This document shows, one piece after another, positions 13,101 to 24,300 of a DNA stretch of 64,000 nucleotides. The stretch lies in the NCBI RefSeq assembly GCF_004027225.2, contig NC_044296.2:5203943-5267942 (forward strand). Direction: 5' to 3'. The position numbers and the translations under genes were made by a program. Origin of the DNA: Strigops habroptila (taxonomy: Eukaryota > Chordata > Aves > Psittaciformes > Psittacidae). The stretch's first letter is position 1. Each line of letters starts with the position of its first letter. The notes beneath the pieces were generated by a model, which was given only the letters and a program-made list of their open reading frames with translations, was not told the DNA's origin and made no database searches.

Positions 13101-15722
13101 AAAGGAGTGTACTGAGGAAAAATGCTGGTGGGACACAAAGGGAAGAGAAGAGCCAGCAAGAAAGTGCACATCAGCTCAGTAAAGGAGAAGCAAGATTCCT
13201 CTCCTGGTGTATGACCACAGATCTCTACCCCTTTCAATTCAATGTTTAGCAGGTTTCATTCCAGTTGGTCTTGTTAATCATATTTAGGGCTGGGAGGCAA
13301 CATAAACGCACTGCACTATCCCCTTCTCTCTGCCAAACATCCCTGGTGAACCACTGACCCTTGGTCTCTCCTCGTTGACATCTGCCTTTTATTTAGGGGA
13401 CTTCTTCAGGCAGGACAACCCCTGCAATGGGAGTCTGGAGAGGTGGTGGAAACTCCATCCTCAGAGACACTGAAAAGTGCCTCAGACAAGCCTCTGAGCA
13501 GTCTGACCCATCTCTGAAGTTGGCCTTGCTCTGACAGGAGGTTGGGCCTCCGGAATTCCCTTCCAAAATCCGAATCATTTGATGACTCTGCACCCTCCAC
13601 TGCCACAAAGCTCAGTGCTGTATCAGAGTGACAAAATGACAGTCCCCTCACACGGCCCCAGTGACAGGGAGAGACCAAAAGAACCCCCAAGCCTCCAGCG
13701 CTCTCATGCATCTGCTATTTCCTTAGAAAAGCATCTGTAAGATATTTCATCCCTTCTCTTCCTGTTTGAGAAGTTTCATATTTCCAGTGCATTATTATAA
13801 CCTTGGCTACCAAGAAACAAATGCAGAAGGAAAAAATTTGCTGACCTCGCAAGAAACAATTTCTTATCAGCCTCCATTTTCCTTCCTTCCTATCCAGAGG
13901 GGAAAGGTTCTGGTCACAATCCCCACACCCTCAGACACAGTTTTCCAGCAGGCTGTAGAGACTCGATCAGTAATTCAACATTCCAGTATAGTCACAGTGC
14001 TTCTGGCTTCATTCTGTTAAGGGATAAGAGACTGAAACCTACCCCCACCAAAATGAACAAACTGGTGTCCCATGAAGACACATGAGGAATCCTGGTGGGA
14101 TTTTGTTTAACCAGGCAGGTTCCCCACACGATTATTACACCTCCACAAGCTTTAAGAGGTTGCACAACTTCTCCCTCAGCCTATCTGGTGTCAGAGAGGA
14201 AGCTCAGCTCCCCTCATGTGCTTATCAACCAGCTCCAGGTTTAGATATAGCAATGACGTGCTCCTCTAGTGTTCCTGCTCTCCTCCCCCACGTTTGCAGT
14301 CACCACTTTCACACCTCATCAGCGTTTGGCCAAATTCATTGAAAACAAAATAACAGCTGTTAAGAGAGGATCTGAAGACAGAATGTGCCTGGTCTCAGTG
14401 GCTGGACTGACCCACGCTCCAAGTGTCCTCTGCTCTGGAAGCTGCTCAAAATAAGTGACGAGAAGTCACATCAGAAGAGTCTGAGCAAGTGAAGCTGCCA
14501 CATGTCCCCTCTGGCAATAAATAGGCACTGTGGTTCCTGCAACACAAACACCCTCCTTTCCCTGGGGCTGCAAACTGACACCACACTTTAACTCCATGAC
14601 CATCCTGCAACAGGGGCTGTGCTCCATTTTCACCTCTCAGATCATAGAATCCCAGCCTGGTTTGGATTGGAAGGGACCTTAAAGCTCCTCCAGCTCCAAC
14701 CCCTGCCACGGGCAGGGACACCTTCCACTAGAGCAGGTTGCTCCAAGCCCCTGTGTCCAACCTGGCCTTGAACACTGCCAGGGATGGGGCAGCCACAGCT
14801 TCTCTGGGCACCCTGTGCCAGCGCCTCAGCACCCTCACAGGGAAGAGCTTCTGCCTCAGAGCTCATCTCAATCTCCCCTCTGGCAGGTTAAAGCCATTCC
14901 CCTTGTCCTGTCCCTCCAGGCCCTTGTCCAAAGCCCCTCTCCAGGTTTCCTGGAGCCCCTTTAGGCACTGGAGCTGCTCTAAGGTCTCCCCTTCAGGAGC
15001 CTTCTCTTCTCCAGGCTGCCCCAGCCCAGCTCTCTCAGCCTGGCTCCAGAGCAGAGCTGCTCCAGCCCTCGCAGCAGCTCTGGGGCCTCCTCTGGCCTCG
15101 CTCCAGCAGCTCCACGTCCCTCTTGTGCTGTTGCTCGAGAGCTGAATGCAGGACTGCAGGGGGGGTGGGTCTCATGAGAGGTCATCTCCACAGACAGCAC
15201 ACTGCTCTTGCTACCGTGGCATCCCACCTTCACTGCTGCTCAGCAAGGACTTGGCAGAGGCACAGAGACAGAGGCTGTCTCATCTCAGCTGGAGCAGCCA
15301 CAGGCCTGGAGGGGGCTGAAGAATGTGCAAGTCCCAATCCACCAGGACATGGAACTGGTGTGAGCTCCCACAGAGACAGCACAGGCATGGAAAGCATCTG
15401 GCTAATGAGGATTCACTCCCAACATTAGCACTCTGGAGGACTTCTCCACAAGACTCAGTTGCCTCCCTCTACCCCTAGAGCCACAGGAAGAGGAGCAGAA
15501 AAGCCCAGATGGAGCCAGGCCAAACCCTTCCCTGCAGCAGCCCTACCTCTGCGCACCCAGCGCCTTGATCACGGTGGAGAGGAGCCGGCCATCCTTGGTG
15601 GTGACCTGCGTGACGTACTGCGGGCGGCCGATGTCCGAGTCCTCCACCGACTTGGAGAGGGCAGCGCTTCCCGGGCAGTCGCAGAGGGAGCCGGGGAGGT
15701 GGCAGCAGTCACCAGTCGTCAT
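3943..15722 (-). CDS. MARCHF2: MARCHF2 (MARCH2), membrane-associated RING-CH E3 ubiquitin ligase, 3' end outside window
   Basis: This encodes an E3 ubiquitin ligase of the MARCH family that ubiquitinates membrane cargo in endosomes, ER and plasma membrane (family knowledge). Three coding exons join in frame: 15722-15547, 12212-12017 and 4152-3943, giving residues 1-194 of a protein that is 246 residues in human. The start [16 protein letters not shown] matches the human N terminus. The RING-CH (C4HC3) domain is complete: C64, C67, C80, C82, H90, C93, C106 and C109. Two hydrophobic segments follow at about 139-160 and 175-194. Exon 4 ends at the residue where the human protein continues VSFRYHC; that last exon was not found on the minus strand at 1-3900, so it should lie left of the window. 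The gene sits downstream of RAB11B in the same orientation, as in human. The identification is secure; only the C-terminal ~52 residues are unseen. Confidence 0.95.
4374..4505 (-). mobile_element. CR1 LINE 3' tip
   Basis: About 130 bases from ATCATAGAATTATAG to CCAACCTGGCCT; truncated after the tail. Confidence 0.88.
5488..5820 (-). mobile_element. CR1 LINE fragment, 3' tip missing, mixed subfamily
   Basis: Begins inside the tail at CTGGCCTTGAACACTGCC without the terminal repeat. The first half matches the young type, while the second half (GTTTGAACCCATTCCC, CTGAACAGACC) matches an older subfamily like the copy at 32151. Confidence 0.85.
6708..6788 (+). mobile_element. CR1 LINE 3' tip
   Basis: About 80 bases: GTCCCTGCCCATGGCATGGG through CAACCCAAACCAATC to GGTTCTATGA, the terminal repeat. 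Confidence 0.82.
8513..9095 (+). mobile_element. CR1 LINE 3' fragment, young type
   Basis: About 580 bases from GGAGCTGCATCCCCAGAGC to ACCATTCTAAC. The longest plus-oriented copy in the MARCHF2 introns; antisense to the gene. Confidence 0.92.
11455..11724 (-). mobile_element. CR1 LINE 3' fragment
   Basis: 270 bases from CACAGAATCACAGAATCCC to GGTTAAAGCCATTCCCC, where similarity stops sharply (5' truncation). Confidence 0.92.
12017..12212 (-). CDS. MARCHF2: MARCHF2 RING-CH exon
   Basis: 196 bases encoding residues 59-124, including all eight zinc ligands of the RING-CH finger and the [19 protein letters not shown] core. The acceptor is CTTCTTTAG and the donor GTACTG. The split serine codon (AG/T) joins the first coding exon in frame, and the exon ends in phase 0 after RPLTE. 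Confidence 0.95.
12613..12721 (+). mobile_element. CR1 LINE 3' tip
   Basis: About 110 bases from CAGCCACCTGCTCTAGTGG to GAGTCTATGATTCTAT, with the terminal ATTCTATG-type repeat visible. Confidence 0.9.
14641..15180 (-). mobile_element. CR1 LINE 3' fragment, young type
   Basis: 540 bases from ATCATAGAATCCCAGCC to GGGTGGGTCTCATGAG. Confidence 0.92.
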
Positions 15723-15773
15723 TGCAGCTCTGGACCCCTCTGTCCTGGGGACCGGCACCGGCGGCACAGAGAC
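15547..15773 (-). CDS. MARCHF2: MARCHF2 first coding exon (5' UTR 15773-15723, coding 15722-15547)
   Basis: The acceptor CCCGCAG lies just before base 15773 and the donor GTAGGG just after 15547. The ATG at 15722-15720 has G at -3. Coding length is 176 bases and the exon ends in phase 2 (AG of a serine codon). The frame stays open upstream of the ATG, but only the part from MTTGDCC matches MARCH2, so that start was chosen. Confidence 0.92.
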
Positions 15774-16172
15774 CTGCGGGAACAGGGCACCCCGTGAGAG
15801 GCAGTGACCAGGACCTCCTCCACCGCCCGCCTTGGCTGCCAGCGCCCCAGGGACCAACAACCACGCGTTTTGCTCCCCTTCTGTCCCCTTTGATAGGCTT
15901 TGTGAGGCTGCCTTACCATAAAATTAAGGCTCCAAGTGTCCTACTTACATAATTTAGCATGGGAATTGCACATTTGCCTTTCTCAGAGAGGTACCTTTAA
16001 CCTGATGAAGCCTCTCAAAGTGAACATGCCGATGACACAGAGATGAGGAAGGCAACCACAAGCCTGTGTCACGCTGGCTATAGCCATTCTCAAAACTGAT
16101 GCTCATACCCTCTGTGAAAGTTGCAAAGTCTCATCTGAACATGGCACTTCAACCACTTCATGTGGCTCAGGC

Positions 16173-16272
16173 TTGACTGCAGGGGGGGCTCCCCAGAGCA
16201 CAGCAGAGGGGCAGAATCCCCTCCCTGACCTGCTGCTCATGCTCTGGGGGTGCAGCCCAGCACACTGAGGGA
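16173..16272 (-). mobile_element. CR1 LINE internal fragment
   Basis: About 100 bases matching only the 5'-most part of the long copies (GCAGGGGGGGCTCCCCAGAG to CCAGCACACTG); the 3' tail is absent. Confidence 0.8.
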
Positions 16273-18086
16273 AGGCAGCACCTTCCCAAGCTGCCAGCAA
16301 CAGTCATGTTCCTCCCTGGTAGGGATTCTCTCAATCCCAAAGGCAGGCATGCTTTAGCAATTCAGAAAAGTCCCATTTTCTCCCATCTCCTTCAGTGTGG
16401 TCCCTATGAGGCAGCTGTGCAGAAATAAAGAGCTGGGGTTACAATTAGTCACAAGCTGAACACAAGCCAACAACATTGTACTGCTGGTGAACACCAAAAT
16501 CCTTGTGTCTGTCAACAGGGCTGCCTTATGTAAGGCACGCACAGTAATCCCTGTGCGGTAGGACTCTGGGATCATAGCTGGAACAGTGTCTCATCCCGGT
16601 GGCTGGGTTTCAAGAGAGAAACAAACCCAGAAAAGATAACTAAAGGAACTGAAAAGGATAAAAAACTGGGGGAGGGGAAACACCAAATAAAAATAACTCC
16701 AAAACTTACCAAAGAAGAAATATGAGAAGAATTAGTTTTGTTTCAGTTAGGGGTAGGAGGGGGAAATCTTCACTCTCCAGCTTCTGGAGGTAGAGGCAGG
16801 CAAATAAACCTTTGCCATCCCATGTAAGGAAATGTGGGGGTTTGATTTCAAGGTCTCTGTGCATAACAGCAGTCAAACATTCCCATGGAGCTGCAGTTCT
16901 GTCAGGTTCAGCTAAGCCTAAATCAAACTAAAATAGCTAAAGAAAATAAGGGCTTGTTCCTGGTTGGAAGCTGGGCCAGACTACAGGGGAAGAACACAAA
17001 AAGCCAGTATGAGGATGTGCTCGCTGGAGGCCTGAAAACACTGAGCTGGGTAAGCACGAGTGTTCTTTCATGTCCTGGAAATGAAGCAACTCTTACACAA
17101 CCTGTGAGGATGGCTCCTGTCGTGGTGAACACGTGCAAGAAGAAGATTGCACTTCACTGGTGTCTCATCACCCTCCATCCTTCCTCTGGATCCGAAAAGG
17201 AATAAGCTTGAGCTTGTGGGCAGGTCAATGCCTATCAAAACAAATGGGAGTCTTCCCATCAACTTAAAAAGGAACTGAACAGACTCAGCACTGCCCTGAC
17301 TCAGCCTCTCTCCACCTCTGCAAAGAGCACACGGGGTTAGAGCCACTTTTCTTCTTGCTCTCCTCTGATAAAATAAAGGCTACAAGCTCTCCAAATTTAA
17401 GGAGCAAAAAGTAAGATGACAAATGCTGTTGGAATGACTGAAGTCAGCTGGTTTGCACGTTAAGGAGTTCTTTCAGCTTTAAAAGCCTCTTGCTGAACCA
17501 GGGAGAAGATACATGCTTTTAATAAAAAAAGGTCGGCTCCATTTGTTCAGCCAAAATGTTGTTTAAGTCCAGAGGAAAAAGGTCCATTTTGTGTATTGGA
17601 ATAAAGCTGCCCTCGTTCCCTGTGTCCTGGGAGGATTTATACAGAGGTTCTTTGTGCTCCACCTCTGACAGATACAGGCAACACCACGGCCTTGCCCCCG
17701 CAGCCCCGTTTGGCGCTGGAAGGGAATGGCCACCCAGCCATCCATCAGGAAACACGTGGCTTTCTGCTACAAGTTATTTGGCATTTCCTTGTCAGGGTCC
17801 ATCCCAGGGTGGAACCTGAAGTCAGGGCTTTAATATCTGACTCATGCCATTCAGCAAACACAAAGGAAAAACAGCAAAGGTTTTCATGGATACAGTTAGC
17901 GAGGAAGTAACTGAAATCCAAAGATAACATCTGCAGCGTGCTCCGGTTCCAACTTCATACCCAGCTAAACATGAACCACAGTTTTCAGCCAAGCCAGTCC
18001 CTTTGCTGGCTCCCTAAAGCTCCGCCCATCAATATGCTGCCTTTCCTCACAACTGTCAACAGCTCATCAAACCCAAACTCAACCTT

Positions 18087-18521
18087 CATAGAATCACGGA
18101 ATCAGCCAGGTTGGAAAAGACCTTTAAGATCATCAAGTCCAATCGTTCCTCCAGAACTGCCAAGGCCACCATGTCCCTGAGCACCACATCTGCACATCTC
18201 TTAAACACCTCCAGGGACAGTGACTCCAGCACTGACTGCCCTAGGCAGCCTGTTCCAATGCCTGAGCACCCTTTGGGGAAGGAATTGTTCCTCATCTCCA
18301 TCTAAACCTCCTCTGGTGCTGCTTGAGGCTGTTTCCTCTTGTCCTGTCACTTGTTACTTGGGAGAACAGACCAACCCCACCTCACTACAACCTCCTTCCA
18401 GGTACCTGTAGGGCGTAATAAGGCCTCCCCTGAGCCTCCTTTTATCCAGGCTAAACACCCCCAGTTCTCCTCAACCGTTCCTCATAAATCTTGTTCTCTA
18501 GACCCTTCACCAGCTTCATTT
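18087..18521 (-). mobile_element. CR1 LINE 3' fragment, older subfamily
   Basis: From CATAGAATCACGGAATC through TTGGAAAAGACCTTTAAG. It differs throughout from the young type (TCAAGTCCAATCGTTCC, CTGAGCACCCTTTGGGG) and matches the piece at 43182-43465. Confidence 0.88.
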
Positions 18522-18595
18522 ATAGCAGAAACACCAAGAACTCAGAGTTGGAACCAAGACCCAAACAGCTGGTTTTAACCACACACTTTTTACAT

Positions 18596-18773
18596 ACAAT
18601 CCCAGCCTGGTTTGGGTTGGAAGGAACCTTAAAGCTCCTCCAGTCCCAACCCCCTGCCACGGGCAGGGACACCTTCCACTAGAGCAGGTTGCTCCAAGCC
18701 CCTGTGTCCAACCTGGCCTTGAACACTGCCAGGGATGGGGCAGCCACAGCTTCTCTGGGCACCGTGTGCCAAT
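18596..18773 (-). mobile_element. CR1 LINE 3' tip, young type
   Basis: 178 bases from ACAATCCCAGCCTGG to GGGCACCGTGTGCC, inserted about 75 bases from the older copy at 18087-18521. Confidence 0.9.
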
Positions 18774-20306
18774 GTGCTTCTGGGCAGTTGTCATTTCTGA
18801 GCCCATTCCTTGGGGACGCATTTCTTGTTCTCATTTAAAAAGAAAAAGTCTGTGAGACTTCAAGGTTATTATCAATATCCCCTCTGCTGCCACAGTTAGA
18901 CATGAGCAAATAAATCAGAAGTCTCTTCTCAGCAACATGTTGTATCCTCAGCTTCCGAGCAGATCCAGGATATAAAGGGCTGAGTTTGTACAGATTACTC
19001 AAATTGAAGAAAAACAAACTGTGTTTGTGGAAAGTTGGCTCAGAAAAGCGAGTTATGCAAAAAGACTCCAAAACTCAAACACATGCAGGAAGATGAGCTG
19101 GTTCCTCAAAGAGCAGCTTTGCTACTCCAAGGCAGAGACCACAGTGCTGGTGGAGGATCTTGCTATGCCAGGATCCTCTCTACCTGTCAGTCTTTGGGCA
19201 TTGCCATGAGGTATGTGATCCAGCTGATATCATCCAAAGGGCAACAGGGGGTTCAAAATCTCCTCAAATGACCAAGCAGCTTAAGGCTGCGGAGATCAGG
19301 CTGGACCAGTGTTCTCCATCCAGAAGTCATGCCCAGCAGGAACAAGCAGAAGACACGGAGCTAAAGGGTTCCCCGGTTCTGTTCTGCATAGACTTTGCAG
19401 CCAGATACGACAGTTAGTCCCCGAGACAGGGAAACCATAGCAGGCCAGATGGACACCTTGATCAAAGCCACAAAGAGATAAGCCACAGTCAAGATGAGAA
19501 AGACAGCAGGAAAAGCTAAAGGCAAGTAACCACGGTAAAGGGGAATTGTTAGGTGCTCCTCCAGACTGCTGGTGGCCTGTCTACAGGATGACTATCTCAA
19601 CCAGTGTAAACCCTTGGGCAATTCTGAGGCTTTGATAGGAACCAGAGCAAAGTGAAACCAGAACCAGCTCCACCTCCTTTGTATGCACCAGCTTCTGTAC
19701 GGGTTAGCTTCTCCAGGATATCTCCAGAAAAGACAAACAACCTCTTGGCAAGGCTGCCACGAGCCAAGTCTGTTCCTCTCACTGAGAACTTCCCTGATTA
19801 CCCTAACCAAGGCCTGGAACCTCACCATGGTGGCACCAGGAGATAACCAAGTTGTGCAGCCAACATAACGCACCCATCTGCAGAGAAGTTCCCAAACCCG
19901 TTTTAGCCAACACTTGCATGCATACACTGAGCTTTCCGATCATATGATCCTACAAACGTCACTGGTGAACTGAAGGTTTTCAGTTGCTAAAGGGCATTTC
20001 CAAACATCAATGCTTCCCTTCTCACCACCAAAAAAACCATGGATTTCCCAAATCCTGGGGCCCCAAGGCCTGAACACAAAACATCTTGAGGGAGAACAAG
20101 TACAAAGAATTACTTCCTTCACCACATCTAAGCACCTGCTCCCACACAGCCTGTCTCATCCAGCTAACTCGCATCCTTCCATGGCCCAAGTCCAATCCCC
20201 GGCCTGCAACATGTCTGTGAGCTCTGCCTACTGCAGGCGGCTGTAGTGCCTAACGGGTAGACCTGGCAGCCCCATGCTCCAGGCAGGGGACCCCTTCCTA
20301 TAGGAT

Positions 20307-20411
20307 GCTCCAAGGCTGGAGCAGCTCTGCTCTGGAGCCAGGCTGAGAGAGCTGAGGCAGGTCAGCCTGGAGAAGAGAAGGCTCCTCAAGGGGAGACCTT
20401 AGAGCAGCTGC
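20307..20411 (+). mobile_element. CR1 LINE internal fragment
   Basis: About 105 bases from CCAAGGCTGGAGCAGCTCTG to ACCTTAGAGCAGCTGC; neither end of the tail is present. Confidence 0.82.
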
Positions 20412-21092
20412 TCTCCTGGGACAGACCAGGCCATGCGTTACAGCTGGAGTGCCAAAATGAGCACCGTTATCTCCGATCTTCTGAGACTTTCATCTGCCAC
20501 AAGACCGTATGAAAGGGAAGTTTTACTGCACTTTAATTACCAACATCTGGAAAAACAAATTGCAACATTAGGAGAAAATTCTTTGCAGAGGGTATCTCCA
20601 ACCAAAAAATCAGCCATTTTAAGAACAGGTTTCATAAGGAAACAACAGAAAACCAGCTGGGACATGGGAAACACGTGCCGCTCCTCTGAAGACATCAGCA
20701 CAATTCATAACATAATGCAACTACCTGAACCCTGTGCCACCTCTCTCATCATTTCACTACTCTCTTTCTGCAGGGAAAGAGATGCACTAGTAAGACTTAA
20801 AAGTTTTATTGAAATCAAGAACCAGGGTGAAAAAAAACAGTTATCATGCTCACAAAGCATGAAACCAACCACCCGAGCACCTGCAAGCACATCCCTGCCC
20901 TGCTCCTGCTCAGCAGTGCAGCCTCCTGAAGGCACCAGAGCCATGTGGCCTCTACTTTCTCTTTGAACACGTGTCCTCTACCAAAGCAACAGCACCAGCA
21001 ACGCAAGAATACTGCTTCCTACACCCACTGCTTCAGAAGTCTCCTCTTTCAAGAGACACAGCATCTGCTCAAACTTAAGGACATGGCCCTGC

Positions 21093-21468
21093 TCAAGTGG
21101 GTCCAGAGGAGGCCACGAGCTGCTGCGAGGGCTGGAGCAGCTCTGCTCTGGAGCCAGGCTGAGAGAGCTGGGCTGGGGCAGCCTGGAGAAGAGAAGGCTC
21201 CTGAAGGGGAGACCTTAGAGCAGTTCCAGTGCCTAAAGGGGCTCCAGGAAACCTGGAGAGGGGCTTTGGACAAGGGCCTGTAGGGACAGGCCAAGGGGAA
21301 AGGCTTTAACAGAGAAGCTGTGGCTGCCCCATCCCTGGCAGTGTTCAAGGCCAGGTTGGACACAGGGGCTTGGAGCAACCTGCTCTAGTGGAAGGTGTCC
21401 CTGCCCGTGGCAGGGGGTTGGAGCTGGAGGAGCTTTAAGGTCCCTTCAACCCAAACCATTCCATGATC
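21093..21468 (+). mobile_element. CR1 LINE 3' fragment with the 81-bp deletion
   Basis: Matches the young type but reads GGCTTTAAC|AGAGAAGCTGTGG, lacking the 81 bases found between these points in other copies. The same junction occurs at 22934-23296 and 42174-42505. Confidence 0.92.
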
Positions 21469-22933
21469 TGCAGCAATGCCAAAGCTCAAGGGCTCCCCAG
21501 TCCTATGCAATCCCTTGCCAGGCAGTTTCAGTTTATTCAGAACACATGGATTTTCCAGCTCTGGGTGATAAAATCAGGGAAAAACCGAACATTTTAGTGT
21601 AGCAGTAACACATACACCAGATCAACACAGCAGCATCCACACAACATTGGACTGGTCAGTCCCTCAAAGGGATGTGTCAGAAGAATGCAAAGCATTCTTT
21701 CGGATCAGAAATCCCATGCCAGGAAGAACTTGCCCTCTCCTCAGTGTTTTCCTCCTTGGTTTATAAAGCCCCATTTTCACTGATATATGAATAAGAACAC
21801 TCTGCTTGGAGACAAACTGGAGCTGGGACAAGCCTCCTGCCGGCACGCAGCAGCCCTGCTCGCTCCGGCTGCTTGGAGCATCATGTGGATCTTCAAGCAG
21901 ATATTGATCTGGAATTTCACTTCTCTAGGTCCATTTTTCAAGCTAGCTATTTCACTGCCCAGATCTCTTTAGCACACTCAGTCTTCAAAGAGCTCTCAAG
22001 CAAAGGAACCATCCCAGCCTTTGACCTACAACCCATCTGCATCTGAAGAGCTGCAAAGCAGGCACCAGCTGAGAGCATCCTCTCACTGATTTCAACAGTG
22101 TCTCCCTTCTCCTTACTACTCCTCAATGCTGAAGTGAAACTTCACAATTCACCTCAGTGCCTTAAAATCCAAGCCTCTTTGTCCCTCCCAGTTAAGTTTG
22201 CAATGTTCTGCTTAGGCTGCATGACTAGTTCTTCTGGAGGCACAGGCCTCGAGTGATTTATTTACAGGAAAGGGAGGAAATAAAAGTTGAGAAGAGTCCA
22301 GAATTGTAGCTTGCCTTTTCCCTCCCACTACTCTCAAATCTAAACTCAAACTGCAACTGAAGCAGGACTAAAGCTCTCAAAGCTTCAAAGAAATAAGTGT
22401 TAAAGACTCTAAGAGCTCGGTGCGTTCTCCTACTTGCAGACAAGGGGTTTAGAAACTAGGTTTGCTTTGTTTGTACTCACATGTGCTGAGCCAGTACTGC
22501 TCCTTGCTCCCTCTTTTTGAGAGCAGCAGGAGAACGTTTCCTTCAGTCTATCACTCACTTCATGACAACTGATTAAAATTGCAAGAGCAGTTGCAGTGTG
22601 TCTGCCCTTGAGGTTAACTCCATGTCATCATCTTGTCTTGCATTAGGAACTGAAAAGGTTAGTTAGAATTGCTGCATAAAATCTGGTTTTTAGTGTAAAA
22701 AGTCAAGGTATTTTAAACAGTGAAAAAAGGCCCTAAACGCACATTTTACTGTGCATCTCTGCCTGCAGAACTACTATAAAGTCACATCCTGAGAATCTGC
22801 AGCAGTCCCTTGGGACTAACAGAATTTCAGAGCCCATAACCAATCTCAGGTTGTGCTGGATGCATTTTGGGTTGATTTTGGTCCCACTGTTTCAAGGAAT
22901 CTGTGCTAACCTCCTTCCAGGGAAACATCGTGT

Positions 22934-23296
22934 CATAGAATCCCAGCCCAGTTTGGGTGGGAAGGGACCTTAAAGCTCCTCCAGTTCCAACCCCCTGCCA
23001 CGGGCAGGGACACCTTCCACTAGAGCAGGTTGCTCCAAGCCCCTGTGTCCAACCTGGCCTTGAACACTGCCAGGGATGGGGCAGCCACAGCTTCTCTGTT
23101 AAAGCCATTCCCCTTGGCCTGTCCCTGCAGGCCCTTGTCCAAAGCCCCTCTCCAGGTTTCCTGGAGCCCCTTTAGGCACTGGAGCTGCTCTAAGGTCTCC
23201 CCTTCAGGAGCCTTCTCTTCTCCAGGCTGCCCCAGCCCAGCTCTCTCAGCCCGGCTCCAGGGCAGAGCTGCTCCAGCCCTCACAGCATCTTCTCAG
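22934..23296 (-). mobile_element. CR1 LINE 3' fragment with the 81-bp deletion
   Basis: From TCATAGAATCCCAGCCC; junction CACAGCTTCTCT|GTTAAAGCC at about 23098. It ends about 100 bases from the MARCHF2 CpG island. Confidence 0.92.
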
Positions 23297-23399
23297 AAGA
23301 GACAGAAACACCCCAAAAGAGGAAAAGAAACCCAGGCACCGGAGTCCACCTGCGATGAAATCTCTTCCAGCCACCACTGACACCCGTGGAAACGAAGCC

Positions 23400-24300
23400 T
23401 GATGAACAGACACCAAACCCGGCCGCCCCAGCGCCCCGGGCCCGCAGCTCTTCTCTCCCGGCTTCTGTTTCCACGCAACACCCGGAGCTTTCCCAGGCAG
23501 GGCCGGGCTCCCGCCCGCTCCAGGGCAGCCGCAGGCCCGGCCCGCAGCGCTGCCCCCGGTAATCCCACCCGGTAGCCGGGGAAGGGTCCGGACCGCCCCC
23601 CTGGGCCGCCGCGGCGCGCTGCCAGGCCCCGGGCCGCCTGAGGACACCCCCGCGGCAAGATCCAGCCCCCTCCCGAGCGGGGCCGGGGGACCGGGAGGGC
23701 TGTCAGGGCTCTCGGGTCCCCACCCCCGGCACGGCCGGACCGCGGCCCAGCCGCCGCAGCCCCGCACCGGAGCGGGCCCGGCCCATGGGCCCACCCCCGG
23801 CCGCTGCCCCCGCCCCGCCCGGTACCTGCGGTCCCGGCGCCCGCGGCCCCTCAGCGCGGCGCGCGCCGCCCCATCGCCGGTTCCTGCGGCCGCCAGGCAC
23901 CGCCCACCCGCCACCGCCCAGCCCCTCAACCGCGGCCTCCGCCAATCCCCGCACCGCGCTGCGCTGACGCCGGCTCCGGCGTAGCCAATGAATCCGCAGG
24001 GAACCCGGCCGGCGTCGCAACGCGACCTCGCTGGCAACAGCCGCTGGCCAATAGGAGCCCTGCAGCGCAGCTGCGCCCCGCCCACCCCGGCTCTCCTTAG
24101 GCCCCGCAGCTCCGGGTCCCCCCGCGGTGGCCGCGGCCCCGGGTGGCGGGTACCGGCGGTAGCGAGCCCCGCGCCCCCCCCCGGCTGAGGCAGGAGCGGA
24201 GCCGGCGAGGGCCCAGGCGCACCCCCCCGTCCCCCGCTCGGTCTAGCGCGGCGTTTGGAACAGAACGCGGCACACACGGTAGGGTTTGGCAATCTTTATA
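23400..24300. promoter_or_regulatory. CpG island, MARCHF2 promoter
   Basis: The sequence switches from repeat-rich DNA to about 900 bases of very GC-rich, CpG-dense DNA with no TATA box. CCAAT motifs (NF-Y type, read on the plus strand) occur at 23942-23946, 23985-23989 and 24048-24052, with several GC boxes around them. The position just 5' of the inferred untranslated exon fits a housekeeping-type promoter for MARCHF2. Exact edges are approximate. Confidence 0.75.
23826..23930 (-). other. MARCHF2: Probable untranslated first exon of MARCHF2 (start approximate)
   Basis: Inside the CpG island a good donor, CCGCAG|GTACCGG, ends a potential exon at 23826. A 5' noncoding exon is expected because the first coding exon begins with a spliced acceptor 51 bases before the ATG. 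The transcription start is unknown; the CCAAT boxes at 23985 and 24048 suggest about 23.9 kb. The intron to the first coding exon would be about 8.05 kb. Confidence 0.5.

Larger units (their letters stand above)
12213..15546 (-). other. MARCHF2 intron upstream of the RING exon
   Basis: 3.33 kb intron from GTAGGG to CTTCTTTAG. It contains a CR1 3' tip (12613-12721) and a longer CR1 (14641-15180). Nothing else recognisable was seen. Confidence 0.8.
15774..23825 (-). other. MARCHF2 first intron (5' UTR intron)
   Basis: About 8 kb between the inferred noncoding exon and the first coding exon. It carries six CR1 pieces: 16173-16272, 18087-18521, 18596-18773, 20307-20411, 21093-21468 and 22934-23296. 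A 76-codon hydrophobic open frame without ATG lies at 19361-19591 (minus); it is treated as probably chance. Confidence 0.7.

Noticed and set aside
23246..24292. 348-residue minus-strand open frame across the MARCHF2 CpG island
   Set aside because: It is Arg/Gly/Pro/Ala-rich from GC composition, starts in the promoter and runs into a CR1 tail. It has no recognisable domain.
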